NCBI GenBank assembly: GCA_934725015.1 | Contig: CAKVAS010000006.1 | Location: 1-64,000, forward strand | Direction of reading: 5' to 3' | DNA: 64,000 bases | Source of the DNA: an uncultured Bacteroidales bacterium | Lineage (GTDB): Bacteria; Bacteroidota; Bacteroidia; Bacteroidales; UBA932 | Part shown: piece after piece, positions 7,987 to 15,841 of the stretch | Position numbering within the stretch: position 1 is the first letter of the stretch | Layout: every line of letters starts with the position of its first letter | Notes under the pieces: generated by a model | What the model saw: the letters and a program-made list of their open reading frames with translations, nothing else | What the model was told of the DNA's origin: nothing | Databases searched by the model: none | Translations under genes and position numbers: made by a program

Positions 7987-8556
7987 TTACTGCTGCTGAG
8001 CGGCCGCAGCCTTCGCCTGCAACTCTTCCTGAAGCGAAGCCAGCGTGCGTCCCTCAGGGATGCCGAGAATCACGCGAAGCTCCGGAGTGAGGTCGATGCT
8101 CTGAGCCGGATCGACATAAAGGACGGACTGAACATCAAAGACATAGGCGAGATTCTTGTCCTTCGCAATCGTCTTGATCGCCTCGTTCACCTTCTGGTAA
8201 ATCGGAGCCTGAAGGTTCTGCTGCATCTGCTGAAGCTCCTGCCCGATGGACTGCTCGAATTCCTGAAGACGGGTGTAGATGTCCTGAAGCTCCTTCTCCT
8301 TTGAGGCCTTTATCGCCGGAGTCCATGAAGCCTGCTTCTGCTGGAAGGTGGCATTCTTTGACTGGAACTCCTCCATCATCGCGCCGTAGGTCTCGTTGGC
8401 CTCCTTCTGAGCCTCGTCAAGGCGGGTCCTGACAGTGTCCATTGCCGGCATGAGCTGAATCAGTTCAGTCGTGTTGACGTGCCCCGTGGTTACGTTCTGG
8501 GCAAATGCAGCCGTTGCAAAGAGCGATGCGACTGCGACAAAAAGCATTTTTTTCAT
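7987..8556 (-). CDS. OmpH/Skp-like periplasmic chaperone
   Basis: A 189-residue secreted protein with signal peptide MKKMLFVAVASLFATAAFAQ, then the OmpH start segment GHVNTTELIQLMPAMDTV and a long charged coiled coil (residues about 45-120), ending in a Gln/Ala-rich tail. Skp-type proteins hold unfolded outer-membrane proteins in the periplasm. The gene lies 92 bases after bamA on the same strand, as is common in Bacteroidota, which supports a role in outer-membrane protein assembly. A second, membrane-anchored paralogue is at 14042-14662. Confidence 0.92.
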   Translation of the reverse strand: MKKMLFVAVASLFATAAFAQNVTTGHVNTTELIQLMPAMDTVRTRLDEAQKEANETYGAMMEEFQSKNATFQQKQASWTPAIKASKEKELQDIYTRLQEFEQSIGQELQQMQQNLQAPIYQKVNEAIKTIAKDKNLAYVFDVQSVLYVDPAQSIDLTPELRVILGIPEGRTLASLQEELQAKAAAAQQQ

Positions 8557-8648
8557 TGTATAAACTCTGTTTTATATATTCGTTTGACATTCTTTCATCA
8601 AAAGACCCGCCGCAGCAATGCTAAACTTGTGCCACAGCGGAATCCGGC

Positions 8649-11234
8649 TTAGAACTGCTGTCCGATGACGAAGTGGAACTGGCTCTTTCCGTTCACCGGG
8701 TCGTCGAAGCCATATCCCCAGTCAACTCCGAGCAGTCCGATCATCGGGAGGAACACCCTCACGCCGACTCCAGCCGAACGCTTAATCTGGAACGGGTTGA
8801 AGTCGCGCAGGTCGCTCCAGCAGTTACCGCCTTCGAGGAAGAGCAGGGCGTAAATCGTTGACTGCGGCTGGAGGACCACAGGATAGCGGAGCTCCACCGT
8901 GAACTTGTCATATACGTTTCCGGCATAGTAGTTTCCGGAGCTGTTGTACTGTGAAGTGCTCGTCGGGGTAAGGGAGTAGTTCTCGTAGCCTCGGAGAGAG
9001 ATGATGTCGGAGCCGTAGGTGTCGTAGCCGGACATTCCGTCACCGCCGACGCGGAAGCCCTCGAACGGAGAATATCCCCACTTGCGGTTGTAGTAGCCGA
9101 GGAATCCGAACTGGGCACGGGTCATCAGGACGAGGTCGCCGACCAGCTTCGTATAGACCGCTCCCTTGAACTGCCACTTATGATACTCAATCCACTTGTA
9201 CCTCGTCTCCGACGACTGAAGATTGTAGTCGATGTCCTTAGGGTTCCTTATTGTAGGCTTGCCGTTCGCGTCCAGAACGCCGTAGTCCTTCTTTCTCAGA
9301 AGCGAGTAAGGCGGGGTGAGCTGGAGGGAGACAGAGAAGTCCGAACCCTGACGAGGATAAATCTGCTGGTCCGTGGAGTTTCGGGACAGGCTTATCATGT
9401 AGCTGAGGTTGTGCGAGATACCCGTGTTGAACAGGAAGTTGTACTGCCAGTCCTTGAGGTTGTATGTCTGCCAGCTCAGCTGGTTGTAGAGCACGAAGTA
9501 GTTGTCGGGCCACTTCAGACGGGTTCCAATTCCGGCCGCGAATCCATAGACCTCCATGTACTGGTCGTTGTTCAGGATGTTGAACGCGAGGTAGGAGTTG
9601 GTCTGGCGCGTGTAGTAGAGCGAGAGGTTCAGCGAGGTCGGCTTCTTGCCGAACAGCCAAGGCTCGGAGAAGCTTGCGGAGAGCGAGGTGTAGTAGGTAC
9701 CGTTGGTCTGGAACCTGAACGCGAGGTTCTGCGCGTCTCCGAGCGGAACCGGCCGCCATGCGCTCTTGTCGAAGAAGCGGCGGGTAGAGAAGTTGTTGAA
9801 GCTTACGCCGACGGTGGCGACGAATGTGTTGCCGCCCCATCCTCCCGAGAGTTCAAGCTGGCTTGAAGGCTTCTCGGTCACGTTATAGACGACATCCACG
9901 GTGTTCGTGTTCGGATTCGGGAGTATGGAGTAGCCCTTGTTCGGGTCGGCGATGGCCTCAGGGTCAAACTGTCCCATGGACGCGATTTCACGTATGGAGC
10001 GCTCGAAGTCGGACTGGCTGAAGAGGTAGCCCGGACGCGTGAACACCTGACGGCGCACGACCTTCTCGTTGGTGAGGTCGTTACCGTTGATTATGATGTT
10101 GTTCAGGGTCGCCTGCTTGCCCTCCACCACGCGCATCTCCACATCGACTGAGTCCCCCACGACGTTCAGCTCGACAGGCTGGAGGTTGAAGAAGAGGTAG
10201 CCGTTGTCCCTATAGAGCTTGGACACGTCATATTCATTCTGCTTTCCTCCGCCGAAAAGACGCTTCTCCATCGTCACGACGTCATATACATCGCCCTTCT
10301 TTATCTGAAGTATCTCGTTCAGGGTCTCGGCCGAATAGACGGAGTTTCCGGTCCACGTGATGTTGCGGAAATAATATTTCTTTCCCTGATCAATCTTGAA
10401 GTCAATCTCAAGCTTTCCAGGCTCGACAAAATAGACGGTGTCGCTGAGAATCCTCGCGTCGCGGTAGCCAGCCTCGTTGAAGGCCTCGATGAGTCCCTTT
10501 TTGTCGTTCTTGAACTCGGTCTCGTTGAATTTCTTGGACTTGAAGAAGTTCTGAAGCCTCTTATCCCTGGTCTTCTTCATGGACTTGACGAGCTTTGACT
10601 CCTTCACGTCATAAGGTCCGCCGAAGTCTATCTTCTTGATTCTCACCTTCTCGTTCTTGCTTATGGCGAAGTTCACGCGGATTGCGCCCTTCACGAGAGT
10701 GTCGCGCCGGGTCTGGATATCGACCGAGGCATTGTTGTATCCCTTTTCCTCATAGAAGCGTCTGATGATGTCGGTAGAGGTCTTGGCGACATAGTCGGAG
10801 AACACGCCTCCGGGCTTGAGGTTGAGCCTTTCCTTGAGGTCTTTCTGGTCGCCGCTCTTGATGCCGGAGAAGGTCCATCTGGAAACCCTCGGGCGCTCGG
10901 CGACGACAATCTTGAAGAAGGCAGTGTCGCGCGTGGCGCTGAGCGAGTCGATGGCCACCGACACGTCCTCGAAATAGCGCCTGTGCCACATCTTGTCGAT
11001 GAGCAGCGAGAAGAAGTCGCTCGGCACTGTCACCTCCATCCCCTCACGCAGGCCGCTGAGCTGGATAATCTGGTCCCTGTTCACATAATTGTTGCCCTCG
11101 ACGGACACTCCGCCGACGACATATTTCTGAGGATTGCCGTAATCCACAGTAAGTCCGGACTGCGCCCGTGCGACCGCCCCCGCAAGGAGAAGCCAAACCG
11201 CCGCGCAGAACAGGAATCTGAGTCTAATCGCCAT
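8649..11234 (-). CDS. bamA: Outer membrane assembly factor BamA
   Basis: The central subunit that inserts beta-barrel proteins into the outer membrane. The 861-residue protein has a signal peptide (cleavage near ARAQS), several POTRA domains in residues about 30-450 and a C-terminal 16-strand barrel ending in phenylalanine (HFVIGQQF). The lid-loop region VGGDGMSGYDTYG and barrel segment SLRGYENYSL fit the Omp85 family. It is located between uppS and ompH on the same strand. The bamD gene is 8 kb away. No truncation seen. Confidence 0.96.
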   Translation of the reverse strand: MAIRLRFLFCAAVWLLLAGAVARAQSGLTVDYGNPQKYVVGGVSVEGNNYVNRDQIIQLSGLREGMEVTVPSDFFSLLIDKMWHRRYFEDVSVAIDSLSATRDTAFFKIVVAERPRVSRWTFSGIKSGDQKDLKERLNLKPGGVFSDYVAKTSTDIIRRFYEEKGYNNASVDIQTRRDTLVKGAIRVNFAISKNEKVRIKKIDFGGPYDVKESKLVKSMKKTRDKRLQNFFKSKKFNETEFKNDKKGLIEAFNEAGYRDARILSDTVYFVEPGKLEIDFKIDQGKKYYFRNITWTGNSVYSAETLNEILQIKKGDVYDVVTMEKRLFGGGKQNEYDVSKLYRDNGYLFFNLQPVELNVVGDSVDVEMRVVEGKQATLNNIIINGNDLTNEKVVRRQVFTRPGYLFSQSDFERSIREIASMGQFDPEAIADPNKGYSILPNPNTNTVDVVYNVTEKPSSQLELSGGWGGNTFVATVGVSFNNFSTRRFFDKSAWRPVPLGDAQNLAFRFQTNGTYYTSLSASFSEPWLFGKKPTSLNLSLYYTRQTNSYLAFNILNNDQYMEVYGFAAGIGTRLKWPDNYFVLYNQLSWQTYNLKDWQYNFLFNTGISHNLSYMISLSRNSTDQQIYPRQGSDFSVSLQLTPPYSLLRKKDYGVLDANGKPTIRNPKDIDYNLQSSETRYKWIEYHKWQFKGAVYTKLVGDLVLMTRAQFGFLGYYNRKWGYSPFEGFRVGGDGMSGYDTYGSDIISLRGYENYSLTPTSTSQYNSSGNYYAGNVYDKFTVELRYPVVLQPQSTIYALLFLEGGNCWSDLRDFNPFQIKRSAGVGVRVFLPMIGLLGVDWGYGFDDPVNGKSQFHFVIGQQF

Positions 11235-11315
11235 CTATCTTCAAACCTTAGTATTTCGTCATTCTATGGTGTGCCGTCTCATGCGCGGCACGTACAATCT
11301 GCAAATATATGCAAT

Positions 11316-12038
11316 TTATTTCACTTTGCCATACCGGCGGTCACGTTTCGCATAGATTTCCAGCGCCTCGCGGAACTCCTTCCTGCGGAAATCCGGCCAG
11401 AGAGTGTCGGTGAAAATGAATTCGGAATATGCCGCCTGCCACAGCAGGTAGTTGCTCAGCCGCGTCTCCCCGGAAGTGCGGATTATGAGGTCAGGATCCG
11501 GTATGCCGGCGGTCACGAGGAAGGAGTCGAAAAGCGACATATCGGCATTCTTCAGTCTCTCAAGGGCTTCCGAAGATTCGGCCGCCTCTATGGCCATACG
11601 CCTTGCCGCCTGAAAGATGTCCCATTTGCCGGAATAGCTCATGAAGAGAATCAGCGTGAGGTTCTTCCCCTCCCCGGTCTGCTCCATGCAGTCGTCAATC
11701 GTCGCGTTCAGCTCGTCGGAAAGCCGGGAGCGGTGTCCGAGCACCACGAAGCGCACCCCGTTTTTCAGGAAGGTTGGCAGTTCGTTCGCCATGCACCGCG
11801 CCATGAGCGACATAAGCCCGGAGACTTCCTCCTCGGGACGGTTCCAGTTTTCCTCCGAAAAGGCATAGAGCGACAGATATTTCACGCCCTCCTCAACGCA
11901 GGCCTCGGTGCAGGCACGCACGGACTCGACGCCCTCGAAATGGCCGTATATCCGTTCCTTCCCCCGGGCCTTCGCCCAGCGGCCGTTGCCGTCCATGATG
12001 ATGGACACGTGAACAGGGACGTTCCCTTTGTTTTCCAT
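11316..12038 (-). CDS. uppS: Isoprenyl (undecaprenyl) diphosphate synthase
   Basis: A cytosolic cis-prenyltransferase that makes the C55 lipid carrier for peptidoglycan and O-antigen. The diphosphate-binding start IIMDGNGRWAKARGK with the catalytic Asp, the SLYAFSEENWNRP segment and the C-terminal DLIIRTSGETRLSNYLLWQ and DTLWPDF segments are all present. The chosen ATG (MENKGNVPVHVS) gives 240 residues; an in-frame ATG 13 codons upstream lies inside nadK. Twelve bases separate it from the nadK stop, so co-transcription is likely. Confidence 0.96.
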   Translation of the reverse strand: MENKGNVPVHVSIIMDGNGRWAKARGKERIYGHFEGVESVRACTEACVEEGVKYLSLYAFSEENWNRPEEEVSGLMSLMARCMANELPTFLKNGVRFVVLGHRSRLSDELNATIDDCMEQTGEGKNLTLILFMSYSGKWDIFQAARRMAIEAAESSEALERLKNADMSLFDSFLVTAGIPDPDLIIRTSGETRLSNYLLWQAAYSEFIFTDTLWPDFRRKEFREALEIYAKRDRRYGKVK

Positions 12039-12049
12039 ATCGCAATATT

Positions 12050-12919
12050 TTAATGATTTCTGACGTCCTCGCCCCAATAGAGCCTGCTCGTCAGCGCATT
12101 TATGAAGCCCGTGTCGCGGAGCCTCGCCCGCCTGAGCGAAAACTGTGCCACCCCGGCCCGCACAAGCGAATCCCCCGTCATCACGAAATTGACGTTGTCC
12201 GCAGAAAGGACGAGCTTCGGGTCCCTCGAACGGAAGCTAAGCTCCACAGTCGATGACTCCGGGATTATGAGCGGACGGACATTGAGATTGTGCGGGGATA
12301 TAGGGGTGACGAGCAGAACCCCCGAATCGGGGAATGCAATCGGGCCTCCCGCGCTCAGGGAATATGCCGTGGAGCCGAGTCCCGTCGCGACTATGAGCCC
12401 GTCGGCCCAGTAGGTGGGAAGGATGTTCCCGTTTATGGAGGCATCGACCCCGAGCATCGCAGGCCCCAGCCTGTGCACAGAGATTTCGTTCAGGGCGAGA
12501 AACTCCGCACTTGTTTCCCCGTCGGCCGAAAGCACCTCCGCAGAAAGGACAGGGCTGTCCTCAACCCGGTAGTCACCGCTGATGACGGCCTCCGCCACGT
12601 CCTCCGGCCTGTTTTCCGAGAGGAAGCCGAGCCGGCCCATGTTTGCGCCCAGCACCGGAATTCCGAGAGGGGCCGCCAGCCTTGCCGCCGAGAGAAAAGT
12701 CCCGTCACCCCCGAGGCTGACGATGAGTGACGACGCGCCGAGTATGTCCCGAATTTCCTCCAAGTGCGTGCAGCGGCCGATTTTTCCGTCCGTCGCCGTA
12801 TTCTGCTCACGCTCGCGCACCGTGACCGGTTCAAGTCCCGCCTCCGTCAGTCTCCTCTCAAGAGAGAGAAACGAATCCGTGCCGAGAAGTTCCGGGTTTC
12901 TGTAAAAAATAGCAATCAT
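12050..12919 (-). CDS. nadK: NAD kinase
   Basis: The enzyme phosphorylates NAD to NADP. The ATP-NAD kinase signature GGDGTFLSAARLAAPLG, the NEISVHR segment and the GLGSTAYSLSAGGPI motif are present. Starting at MIAIFYRNPELL gives 289 residues, as usual; the open frame extends 85 codons further upstream but into the leader repeat and non-conserved sequence. It is divergent from pdxJ and leads an operon with uppS, bamA and ompH. Confidence 0.95.
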   Translation of the reverse strand: MIAIFYRNPELLGTDSFLSLERRLTEAGLEPVTVREREQNTATDGKIGRCTHLEEIRDILGASSLIVSLGGDGTFLSAARLAAPLGIPVLGANMGRLGFLSENRPEDVAEAVISGDYRVEDSPVLSAEVLSADGETSAEFLALNEISVHRLGPAMLGVDASINGNILPTYWADGLIVATGLGSTAYSLSAGGPIAFPDSGVLLVTPISPHNLNVRPLIIPESSTVELSFRSRDPKLVLSADNVNFVMTGDSLVRAGVAQFSLRRARLRDTGFINALTSRLYWGEDVRNH

Positions 12920-13067
12920 AAAGTCAACATCTGCCGCCCTCAAACGACGGGCAAACTGCAAAATTAGCAATTTATTAGCACGATTTGAACAATAATGTAT
13001 ATTTTTGCACCCTGTTTCATATCCCGAATCCTTGTGCAGGATTTTTGAGCAGTCCAGAACAAATCCA

Positions 13068-13169
13068 TTTGTGCAGGATTTTTGAGGATAGATTCGCTTT
13101 TGAAGAGGGAGCATACCGGGGTATGTGACCAATGAGAAAACGGATATAGACCAAAAAGACAAACAATAT
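13068..13169 (+). repeat. Leader repeat, copy 1 (in front of pdxJ)
   Basis: About 100 bases that recur at 19788-19887 on the minus strand in front of rpoZ. Shared blocks in order: TTTGTGCAG, ATTTTTGAGGATAGATT, GAAGAGGGAGCATACCGGGG, TATGTGACC, ATATAGACC, AGACAA and CAATAT. The core CATACC-GG-GGTATG is palindromic. The last block overlaps the pdxJ start codon. A partial extra copy of its first 19 bases is at 13031-13049. A -7-like TATTTTTG lies upstream near 13005. Confidence 0.85.
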
Positions 13170-13881
13170 GACAAGGCTCAGTGTAAATATAAACAAGTTC
13201 GCAACCCTGCGGAACGCCCGCGGCGGCAACACCCCCGACGTCGAGAAGGCCGCCGCAGACTGCGAAAGATTCGGGGCTGAAGGAATCACGGTGCACCCGA
13301 GGCCTGACGAAAGGCATATAAGATACGCGGACGTGCGCGCGATGCGCCCGCTCGTAAGGACGGAACTGAACATAGAGGGCAATCCGATACCGTCGTTCGT
13401 CGCTCTCGTCAAGGAAGTGCGCCCGAACCAGGTGACGATGGTCCCCGACGCGGCGGACGCGATAACCTCCAATGCGGGATGGGACACGCTGGAAAACAAG
13501 GAATTTCTCACGAGGATGTGCTCGGAGTTCAAGTCCTGCGGAATACGGACCTCGATTTTCGTGAATCCGGATTCAAGGATGGTCGAAGGAGCCGCAGAGT
13601 GCGGAGCCGACAGGGTCGAGCTCTACACGGCGGGATATGCCGAGATGTTCCCGCACTCCCCGGAGAAGGCCGTCGAGGCCTACCTGAAGGCGGCGGAGAA
13701 GGCCAGGGAATGCGGACTCGGACTTAACGCGGGGCATGACCTGAACCTCGAAAACCTCGGGTATTTCATAAGGACAATCCCATGGACCGACGAGGTTTCG
13801 ATCGGCCACGCCCTCATCTGCGACGCCATATATATGGGACTCGAAAACACGATAAAGGCGTATCTGGACTGTCTGAGATAA
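13168..13881 (+). CDS. pdxJ: Pyridoxine 5'-phosphate synthase
   Basis: The enzyme joins 1-deoxyxylulose 5-phosphate and 3-amino-2-oxopropyl phosphate to form pyridoxine phosphate, the last step of the DXP-dependent vitamin B6 route. The 237-residue protein shows the family segments LSVNINKFATLRNARGG, GITVHPRPDERHI, ELNIEGNP, FVNPDSRM, ELYTAGYA and the C-terminal SIGHALICDAIYMG. The start codon overlaps the end of a repeated leader element shared with rpoZ. It is divergent from nadK. Confidence 0.96.
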   Translation: MTRLSVNINKFATLRNARGGNTPDVEKAAADCERFGAEGITVHPRPDERHIRYADVRAMRPLVRTELNIEGNPIPSFVALVKEVRPNQVTMVPDAADAITSNAGWDTLENKEFLTRMCSEFKSCGIRTSIFVNPDSRMVEGAAECGADRVELYTAGYAEMFPHSPEKAVEAYLKAAEKARECGLGLNAGHDLNLENLGYFIRTIPWTDEVSIGHALICDAIYMGLENTIKAYLDCLR

Positions 13882-13949
13882 TCCCGAATCACGGAAACGA
13901 CGGATTCCGCGACGAAAATCTGCGATGAAAATTTGCGACTGACAAGGGT

Positions 13950-13977
13950 TTTGTATGAATATATTTTCATATATTTG
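13950..13977 (+). promoter_or_regulatory. Promoter region of the second ompH gene
   Basis: TATATTTG (13970-13977) fits the -7 consensus; a TTTG at 13950-13953 is 16 bases upstream, shorter than the usual 19-21. TATGAA/TTCATA arms (13954-13971) form a palindrome between the two boxes. Confidence 0.5.
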
Positions 13978-14041
13978 TAAGTTGTAACCATTTTCGGAGA
14001 CACGGATTTTTATTGACAAACAAAAATAAATTTACGCATAA

Positions 14042-14662
14042 ATGAAAAAAAATGAAATTATAACACTGTCAATCAGCGTTATAGCCCTTATTGCCGTCAT
14101 CGTTTTCGGCACACTCTCATTCGTCGGGAACAACAAGAAGGCGGCCGCCGGAACCGAAGCCGCAGAAGTCGAGTCCGTGTCTCATGCGGGCGACATCGTC
14201 TATGTCCAGCTCGACAGGATTCTTCAGGAATACGACATGGCGAACGACAAGCGCTCGGTCGTTGAGACCAAGGTCCAGAACATTCAGGCCGAGGTGAACA
14301 GGAGAGGCAAGAAGCTCGAGAAGGACATCAAGGACTTTCAGGAGAAGATGGACAAGGGACTGATGACGCGCTCGGTGGCGGAGGTTCAGAGCCAGAAGCT
14401 CCAGAAAGCGCAGGACGACTTCAACGTCTATGCCCAGCAGAAACAGAACGAGATTCAGGAGGAGCAGATTGTTATGATGAATCAGCTCGCCGACGCAATC
14501 AAGACATGGCTTGACAAGTACAACGAGACGATGGGATACGCGATGATTATCACCAATCAGGGCGGTGCTCCTGTCATCACCGGAGACGCGACGCTGGACA
14601 TCACCGACGAGGTGATTGCCGGGCTGAACGAGGAATATGTCGCCGACAAAGGAAAGAAATAA
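14042..14662 (+). CDS. Membrane-anchored OmpH/Skp-like protein
   Basis: This 206-residue protein begins with an uncleaved-looking membrane segment (IITLSISVIALIAVIVFGTLSF), then an Ala/Glu linker and an OmpH-type domain: DIVYVQLDRILQEYDMANDK followed by a long charged coiled coil (residues about 75-150). Unlike the secreted paralogue at 7987-8556 it lacks an obvious signal peptidase site, so it probably stays attached to the inner membrane with its tentacle domain in the periplasm. It lies between pdxJ and a glycosyltransferase. The role is inferred as periplasmic chaperoning or envelope scaffolding. Confidence 0.8.
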   Translation: MKKNEIITLSISVIALIAVIVFGTLSFVGNNKKAAAGTEAAEVESVSHAGDIVYVQLDRILQEYDMANDKRSVVETKVQNIQAEVNRRGKKLEKDIKDFQEKMDKGLMTRSVAEVQSQKLQKAQDDFNVYAQQKQNEIQEEQIVMMNQLADAIKTWLDKYNETMGYAMIITNQGGAPVITGDATLDITDEVIAGLNEEYVADKGKK

Positions 14663-14665
14663 AAA

Positions 14666-15829
14666 TTGAGAATAGCGCTGCTGTCCTGCTTTTACCCCTA
14701 TAGAGGAGGGATTTCCCAGTTCAACGCCTGTCTTTTTGAAGAACTGGGCAAGACGAATGATGTCAAGGCCTTCAATTTCACGAGGCAGTATCCCGAATTT
14801 CTCTTTCCGGGCAAGACGCAGAAGGTGACGGAGGACGACGAGGCCGTGCCGGTGCGGAGCACATCCGTGCTGGACACGGCCAATCCTTTTTCCTACCTCA
14901 GAACGGTGCGCGAGATACGCCGTTGGAAGCCGGATCTGCTGATTGTCCGCTACTGGATGAGCTGGTTCGCCCCGTCGCTCGGCTATGTCTGCCGAAGGAT
15001 GAGGCGCAGCTGCTCTGTCATCGGGATTCTCGACAATGTCGTCCCGCACGAGCCGCATTTCTTCGACGCGCCGCTGACCAGGTATTTCCTGACCGGATGC
15101 GACGGCTATGTCACTCTCTGTGAGGCGGTGTCGAAAGACCTGCTGGAACTTAGGCCGGACGCAAGGTTCACCGTCATCCGGCACCCGCTCTACTCGCATT
15201 TCGGAAAGAAGATGCCGAGGGAGGAGGCGGAAAGCAGGCTGGGGCTTGAGCACGGGAAGAAGAACCTGCTGTTCTTCGGGCTGATTCGCGAGTACAAGGG
15301 CCTGGACATTTTGCTTGAGGCGTTTGCGGGGCTGGACGAAAGCTATCAGCTGATTATCGCCGGCGAGCCTTACGGCAGCTTCGACCGCTATCAGGAAATC
15401 ATCGACGGGATTCCCGGCGGGGACAGTAGGATTGTCAAGGCGCTGCACTATGTCAGGGACTCGGAGGTCTCGCTGTATTTCTCGGCGGCCGACCTGACCG
15501 TGCTTCCATACAGGAGCGCGACCCAGAGCGGGATAAGCTCGGTGTCCTACCACTTCGAGGTGCCGATGGTGGTCACGGCCGTGGGAGGCCTGAAAGAGAC
15601 AATCGGGGACCGCGGAACGGGAATTGTGGCAGAGAATGCGACTCCGGATGCGATAAGGGCGGAAATAGTGCGGTACTTTGCAGAGCCGTCGCTGCGGGAG
15701 AGATGCGTCACGGAAATAAGAAAGGAAAAGGAGAGGCTGTCGTGGAAAGGATTTGCCGACAGGCTTCTTGAGTTTGCACACGGTCTTGGGCCAGCACGGA
15801 ACGGCGGGGCGTCAGGACAAAAGAAGTAG
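14666..15829 (+). CDS. Glycosyltransferase family 4
   Basis: A 387-residue GT-B fold glycosyltransferase. The N-terminal half opens with IALLSCFYPYRGGISQF, a typical acceptor-side loop; the C-terminal half carries LLFFGLIREYKGLDILLEAF and the nucleotide-sugar binding segment PYRSATQSGISSVSYHFEVP, equivalent to the E-x7-E region of GT4 although the first Glu is replaced. The start is a TTG three bases after the preceding stop codon; no ATG is nearby. It is probably translated with the OmpH-like gene upstream and may act on an envelope glycan. Donor and acceptor are unknown. Confidence 0.83.
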   Translation: MRIALLSCFYPYRGGISQFNACLFEELGKTNDVKAFNFTRQYPEFLFPGKTQKVTEDDEAVPVRSTSVLDTANPFSYLRTVREIRRWKPDLLIVRYWMSWFAPSLGYVCRRMRRSCSVIGILDNVVPHEPHFFDAPLTRYFLTGCDGYVTLCEAVSKDLLELRPDARFTVIRHPLYSHFGKKMPREEAESRLGLEHGKKNLLFFGLIREYKGLDILLEAFAGLDESYQLIIAGEPYGSFDRYQEIIDGIPGGDSRIVKALHYVRDSEVSLYFSAADLTVLPYRSATQSGISSVSYHFEVPMVVTAVGGLKETIGDRGTGIVAENATPDAIRAEIVRYFAEPSLRERCVTEIRKEKERLSWKGFADRLLEFAHGLGPARNGGASGQKK

Positions 15830-15841
15830 GAGAACCGGAAT

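Noticed and set aside
6815..7999. A 394-codon open frame on the plus strand
   Set aside because: Antisense to gdhA and running through two terminator hairpins; His-rich translation typical of a shadow frame.
8673..9866. Plus-strand frames opposite bamA
   Set aside because: Shadow frames of a well-supported outer-membrane protein gene.
12920..13174. N-terminal extension of NAD kinase by 85 residues
   Set aside because: The extension is encoded by the leader repeat region of pdxJ and has no similarity to NAD kinases; MIAIFYRNPELL is the family start.
14117..15781. A 554-codon open frame on the minus strand
   Set aside because: It lies antisense to ompH-like and GT4 genes with clear families. 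Its translation has no domain and the codon pattern is a mirror of the real genes.
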